Part shown: positions 5,903 through 7,761 of the stretch, piece by piece | Layout: each line of letters opens with the position of its first letter | How positions within the stretch are numbered: the first letter of the stretch is position 1 | Source: Methanolinea sp. UBA477 | Lineage (GTDB): Archaea; Halobacteriota; Methanomicrobia; Methanomicrobiales; Methanospirillaceae | Reading direction: 5' to 3' | Assembly (NCBI GenBank): GCA_002509485.1 | Contig: DAWO01000114.1 | Location: 3,875-11,635 of the forward strand | Length of the DNA: 7,761 nucleotides | The notes under the pieces: generated by a model | Database searches by the model: none | What the model was told of the DNA's origin: nothing | Seen by the model: only the letters and a program-made list of their open reading frames with translations | Position numbers and translations under genes: made by a program

Positions 5903-5927
5903 TATCTCTCACAAGAGATATTTTTTT
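5903..5927 (+). terminator. Perfect stem-loop with seven T, intrinsic-type terminator
   Basis: TATCTCT (5903-5909), loop CACA, and AGAGATA (5914-5920) form a perfect seven-pair stem, immediately followed by seven T. This is the shape of a factor-independent terminator on the plus strand. It ends the small-gene unit, leaving about 130 untranslated bases after the 47-residue gene. Confidence 0.7.
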
Positions 5928-6060
5928 GAGGTAATCGTGGTTAAAAATTCAGCTGATTATTACAATTGACTCTGTCAGCGGCAGAAAGAACTCTCCGATA
6001 CATGCCTAGACATCCCATTATCAGGGAACTTTTCCATGCATGAGGGACCGACTCGCGCAG

Positions 6061-6366
6061 TCAAAGGAGGTCTTTGTTGAACCACTTCCGGTGCCCAGGA
6101 GCCTGCTCCTGCATCGCGTCATCCCAGGCAAAGATCCGGCAATCCTTGTTCATTGCTGCCTTGCATTGAATGACCTGCAGACTGATACCTCCTGGATATT
6201 GCGGGCCAGTTCCGCATGATAATGTGGTCCGGGTAAAGGGACATACATCTTCATTGAGGCGAATGTGGTCCTTTCGTCTCGTATCAGGCCAGGCATTGAA
6301 TAGGAAATTGAATAAGTGGTAGACGCCAATAACAATCGCAAATGTATGTAAATCAGGGGATAGCAT
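6061..6366 (-). CDS. Doubtful 101-residue cysteine-containing frame
   Basis: The C-terminal two thirds read like a real protein: VCPFTRTTLSCGTG, then QVIQCKAAMNKDC and RIFAWDDAMQEQAPGHRKWF, with four cysteines spaced 8, 16 and 7 apart that could bind a metal. The N-terminal part (IVIGVYHLFNFLFNAW) is hydrophobic and less convincing. The ATG at 6366 overlaps the start of the repressor gene head to head, has no ribosome site, and leaves no room for a promoter outside the repressor gene. No other start is available. It may be a remnant of a longer gene whose 5' end was lost, or a chance frame. The family is not recognised. Confidence 0.25.
   Translation of the reverse strand: MLSPDLHTFAIVIGVYHLFNFLFNAWPDTRRKDHIRLNEDVCPFTRTTLSCGTGPQYPGGISLQVIQCKAAMNKDCRIFAWDDAMQEQAPGHRKWFNKDLL
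6295..6361 (+). promoter_or_regulatory. Probable promoter and ribosome site of the repressor gene
   Basis: ATTGAATA occurs twice, at 6295-6302 and 6307-6314, twelve bases apart. This AT-rich stretch could hold the TATA box or a regulator site. GGGGAT (6356-6361) lies just before the ATG at 6365 and acts as ribosome site, so this message has a leader. No clear inverted-repeat operator for self-control was seen. Confidence 0.4.
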
Positions 6367-6802
6367 GTATTCGCTGACACAGAAGGCCGAGGATTACCTG
6401 GAGGCAATCCTGAATGTCTCCCTTGAAAAGGGGTATGCAAAGACCCGGGACGTGGCAGGGGAACTCGGTGTCAGCCCGTCGAGCGTGGTGGAGATGTTCC
6501 AGAAGCTAGATCACATCGGGATGGTTGAGTACCGCCGGTACGAGGGAGTGGTCCTCACCCCGAGGGGACGCGAGATCGCCGAGGTCATCAAGTTCAGGCA
6601 CGACACGCTCAAGAATTTCTTCCTCTTAATCGATGTCCCCGAAGAAGTTGCAGACAAAGATGCCTGCACCATGGAACATGAATTAAGCGAGAAGAGCATC
6701 ACGCAGATCCGGCTCTTCCTGGATTACATCGGCTCCGGACCATCGCGTGAGGAACTGGTAAGGGATTTTCTCTCATACTGTAAGACTCGTCCGAAGGAAT
6801 AG
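6365..6802 (+). CDS. DtxR/MntR-family metal-dependent transcriptional repressor
   Basis: A 145-residue repressor that should bind Fe2+ or Mn2+ and then operator DNA. An N-terminal winged helix (about 3-70; helix pair GYAKTRDVAGELGVSPSSVV, wing EYRRYEGVVLTPRG) is followed by the metal-binding dimerisation domain. There is no C-terminal SH3-like domain, so the length matches the short MntR class. By alignment from memory with B. subtilis MntR and C. diphtheriae DtxR, the metal ligands are D10 and E13 (as in MntR), H79, C101 in DACTMEH, E104 and H105. A cysteine at 101 is the DtxR/IdeR choice, whereas MntR has glutamate there. The site is therefore mixed, and iron is at least as likely as manganese. 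A ribosome site GGGGAT precedes the ATG. Its targets are unknown; uptake genes for iron or manganese are usual. Its last 38 codons are repeated directly downstream. Confidence 0.9.
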   Translation: MYSLTQKAEDYLEAILNVSLEKGYAKTRDVAGELGVSPSSVVEMFQKLDHIGMVEYRRYEGVVLTPRGREIAEVIKFRHDTLKNFFLLIDVPEEVADKDACTMEHELSEKSITQIRLFLDYIGSGPSREELVRDFLSYCKTRPKE

Positions 6803-6804
6803 TG

Positions 6805-6811
6805 TTTTTTT
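6805..6811 (+). terminator. T-tract after the repressor gene
   Basis: Seven T begin three bases after the repressor stop codon and directly precede the 14-base palindrome. The duplicated copy keeps a shorter version with five T (6957-6961). Confidence 0.5.
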
Positions 6812-6825
6812 ATTGCCATGGCAAT
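6812..6825. repeat. Perfect 14-base palindrome, copy 1
   Basis: ATTGCCATGGCAAT is self-complementary over all 14 bases with no loop. That form suits a site for a dimeric DNA-binding protein better than an RNA hairpin. It follows the T tract of the repressor gene. Confidence 0.6.
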
Positions 6826-6837
6826 AGACCTGCAGTT

Positions 6838-6953
6838 GCGAGAAGGACATCACGCAGATACGTTTTTTCCGGGATTACATCGGTTCCGGACCGTCGCGTG
6901 AGGAACTGGTAAAGGATTTTCTTTCTTACTATGAGACTCGTCTGAAGGAATAG
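6838..6953 (+). pseudogene. Duplicated C-terminal fragment of the repressor gene
   Basis: This second copy of the end of the repressor gene keeps the frame and the stop position, and would encode EKDITQIRFFRDYIGS and onward to ETRLKE. It has no start: reading back in frame, a TAG at 6825-6827 is reached with no ATG, GTG or TTG in between. It lacks the DNA-binding and metal-binding parts. Of 13 changed codons, six are silent and seven change the residue (for example S to D, L to R, C to Y, K to E). It is either a tandem duplication of just this end or the remains of a full second gene that lost its front. Confidence 0.85.
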
Positions 6954-6964
6954 TGCTTTTTACT

Positions 6965-6978
6965 ATTGCCATGGCAAT
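6965..6978. repeat. Perfect 14-base palindrome, copy 2
   Basis: An identical copy of ATTGCCATGGCAAT, 153 bases after the first and part of the tandem duplication. It is unchanged although the adjoining gene copy has diverged. Confidence 0.6.
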
Positions 6979-7033
6979 AGACCTGCAGTTAATTGAGAGA
7001 TTCCCCGACTACTCATTTTCATTCTGTTTCCAG

Positions 7034-7040
7034 AAAAAAA
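7034..7040 (-). terminator. Possible T-tract terminator for the membrane-protein genes
   Basis: Seven T on the minus strand lie about 148 bases after the stop of the 155-residue membrane protein gene, flanked by short GAAAAA/TTTTTC arms. They could end that operon, but the distance is large. The region 6991-7187 between the two convergent units otherwise shows nothing. Confidence 0.25.
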
Positions 7041-7187
7041 TTAGGCTTTTTCGTGTTATCCTTTATGTTCAGGTCCGTATCTGCAACGCCTGATTCCCAT
7101 CACCATCATACTATGACTGCGATGCAGAGCAGGACCGCTTTTGCAGGAGATCATCCCTGAATGACAACCATTTCACAAGGATCTTGG

Positions 7188-7655
7188 TTATGTCTCAGAG
7201 AACTCCCGGGTGAACAAGAAATAGGCGATCACCAGCGTGAACGGCAGGAGGAGTATCGCCGGCGGGTAGGGCGGGGCAAACCCGCCGATGAACCCTGCAA
7301 GGGAGTTGAAGAACTCCGGCGCCTCCTCGCCTGCGGGGACGCTCTCGCAGAACCTGGCGAATATGTCGGTTCCGGTGATGATCCATACCATGATGGTGCC
7401 GAGTACGACCTTTGCAAACTGCTGGAGGTTTTTACCCGCATCCTTCATCCCGCTGATCATGAAGAGGCCGCCAGAGACCATGATGACCCCTCCCCATGCC
7501 CAGCGGAAGAAGTCGTCGCCTGCTATTTCGAGAATGCCGAACGATATGCCGGGGCTTGCTCCTGCCCAGACGAGGATGTCGGCCAGGCCGAAGGCGACCG
7601 TGGCCAGTCCGAGCAGGCCGATGTATATTGTAGATATGCTGCTGTTCCTGTTCAT
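7188..7655 (-). CDS. 155-residue membrane protein, four predicted helices, unknown role
   Basis: A hydrophobic protein with about four membrane segments, near residues 9-31, 53-71, 79-100 and 131-149. Short connecting loops are rich in charge at KDAGKN (71-76) and CESVPAGEEAPE (103-114), and a proline-rich turn APPYPP (127-132) precedes the last helix. There is no recognised catalytic or metal motif, and I do not recognise the family. The start ATG lies directly after the stop of the upstream gene (TAA then ATG), so the two are co-transcribed and probably translationally coupled; that neighbour is also a membrane protein. An antisense frame on the plus strand is open over the whole gene, but it encodes a charge-rich chain of the kind expected opposite a hydrophobic gene. 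It could be a subunit of a small membrane complex, which is inference from context. Confidence 0.75.
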   Translation of the reverse strand: MNRNSSISTIYIGLLGLATVAFGLADILVWAGASPGISFGILEIAGDDFFRWAWGGVIMVSGGLFMISGMKDAGKNLQQFAKVVLGTIMVWIITGTDIFARFCESVPAGEEAPEFFNSLAGFIGGFAPPYPPAILLLPFTLVIAYFLFTREFSET

Positions 7656-7761
7656 TTATGCAACCCCCAGGAGGATTCCTATGGCGTGAATCAGTCCGCC
7701 GTAGATGAAGACCACCGCTATCAGCACAGCAATCGCCGCGATGAGCTCCTTCCAGCCTTCC
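7656..7761 (-). CDS. C-terminus of a membrane protein, cut by the window edge
   Basis: The last 34 residues of a gene running in from beyond the window: EGWKELIAAIAVLIAVVF and then IYGGLIHAIGILLGVA. They form one long hydrophobic segment and a short end, so this is a membrane protein. Its TAA directly abuts the ATG of the 155-residue gene, which marks an operon. The family cannot be judged from this piece. Confidence 0.65.
   Translation of the reverse strand, partial: EGWKELIAAIAVLIAVVFIYGGLIHAIGILLGVA

Larger units (their letters stand above)
5775..6364. other. Gene-poor stretch before the metal-responsive repressor
   Basis: The first 128 bases are the untranslated end of the small-gene unit. 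They contain AGGAGGTGATG at 5821-5831, a strong ribosome-site sequence that overlaps an ATG too closely to initiate well; that frame also runs through the terminator. Beyond 5927 nothing on the plus strand is convincing until the promoter of the repressor. On the minus strand a 101-codon frame (6061-6366) is listed separately with low confidence. No RNA gene or mobile element was recognised. Confidence 0.5.
6687..6990 (+). repeat. Tandem duplication of the repressor gene end plus tail
   Basis: Unit one is 6687-6837 (151 bases) and unit two follows without a gap at 6838-6990 (153 bases). Each contains the last 38 codons of the repressor frame plus its stop, a T tract, the palindrome ATTGCCATGGCAAT and then AGACCTGCAGTT. 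I count 15 differences over the 116 coding bases (about 87% identity), while the final 26 bases are identical. The copies differ in the T tract by a small insertion and substitutions. Confidence 0.92.

Noticed and set aside
5829..5969. 46-codon frame directly after a perfect AGGAGGTGAT ribosome sequence
   Set aside because: The ribosome site is only two bases from the ATG, and the frame runs through the perfect stem-loop and T tract at 5903-5927, so a full message would rarely be made.
6818..6898. ATG inside the palindrome as a start for a short frame (MAIDLQL and onward)
   Set aside because: There is no ribosome site, the frame is only 27 codons, and the two copies diverge completely after MAIDLQL. 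The shared part is explained by the duplication.
7160..7761. Plus-strand frame open from an ATG at 7160 to the window end, with GGAGAT upstream
   Set aside because: It lies antisense to two abutting minus-strand genes. Its product is a charge-rich, low-hydrophobicity chain, as expected opposite hydrophobic membrane-protein codons, and no family features were seen.

Overview
The window reads as a chromosomal segment of a moderately GC-rich archaeon, most likely a methanogenic euryarchaeon of the Methanomicrobiales type. That placement is inferred from three things: leaderless genes behind AT-rich TATA-like boxes, Shine-Dalgarno sites of the GGAGGTGAT kind, and a BtuD-type ATPase with an extra C-terminal domain, an architecture I recall from haloarchaeal BtuD. 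No rRNA, tRNA, CRISPR array, transposase or phage gene was seen.

Left part (1-3148, minus strand). A three-gene operon runs right to left: a FecCD-type permease (btuC-like), an ABC ATPase with a roughly 150-residue extra C-terminal domain (btuD-like), and a TIM-barrel sugar-phosphate isomerase/epimerase-like enzyme. The junctions are tight: an ATGA overlap, then a 13-base overlap carrying the ribosome site of the last gene. Corrinoid (vitamin B12) import is the best guess; iron-siderophore or haem import is the alternative. At the left edge a separate gene begins with a signal peptide. It could be the missing substrate-binding protein, but too little is present to say.

Middle (3149-5256). 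A 52-base AT-rich spacer serves as a divergent promoter for the transport operon and for a plus-strand gene encoding an unrecognised Rossmann-like, cysteine-rich protein. Next come a minus-strand membrane methyltransferase of the isoprenylcysteine carboxyl methyltransferase (ICMT) fold, about 500 bases with no convincing gene, and a well-formed 64-residue protein built from two copies of one motif.

Right part (5257-7761). A small plus-strand unit has a promoter-like stretch with an inverted repeat, two or three tiny open frames (the 47-residue one best supported), and a perfect stem-loop followed by seven T at 5903-5927. After a gene-poor stretch comes a DtxR/MntR-family metal-dependent repressor. 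Its last 38 codons and downstream tail are tandemly duplicated (6687-6837 and 6838-6990), leaving an in-frame gene fragment and two copies of a perfect 14-base palindrome. The window closes with two minus-strand genes for small membrane proteins, one complete and one cut by the edge.

The firmest functional links are the importer operon and the metal-responsive repressor. Whether the repressor controls anything in the window cannot be seen from the sequence.
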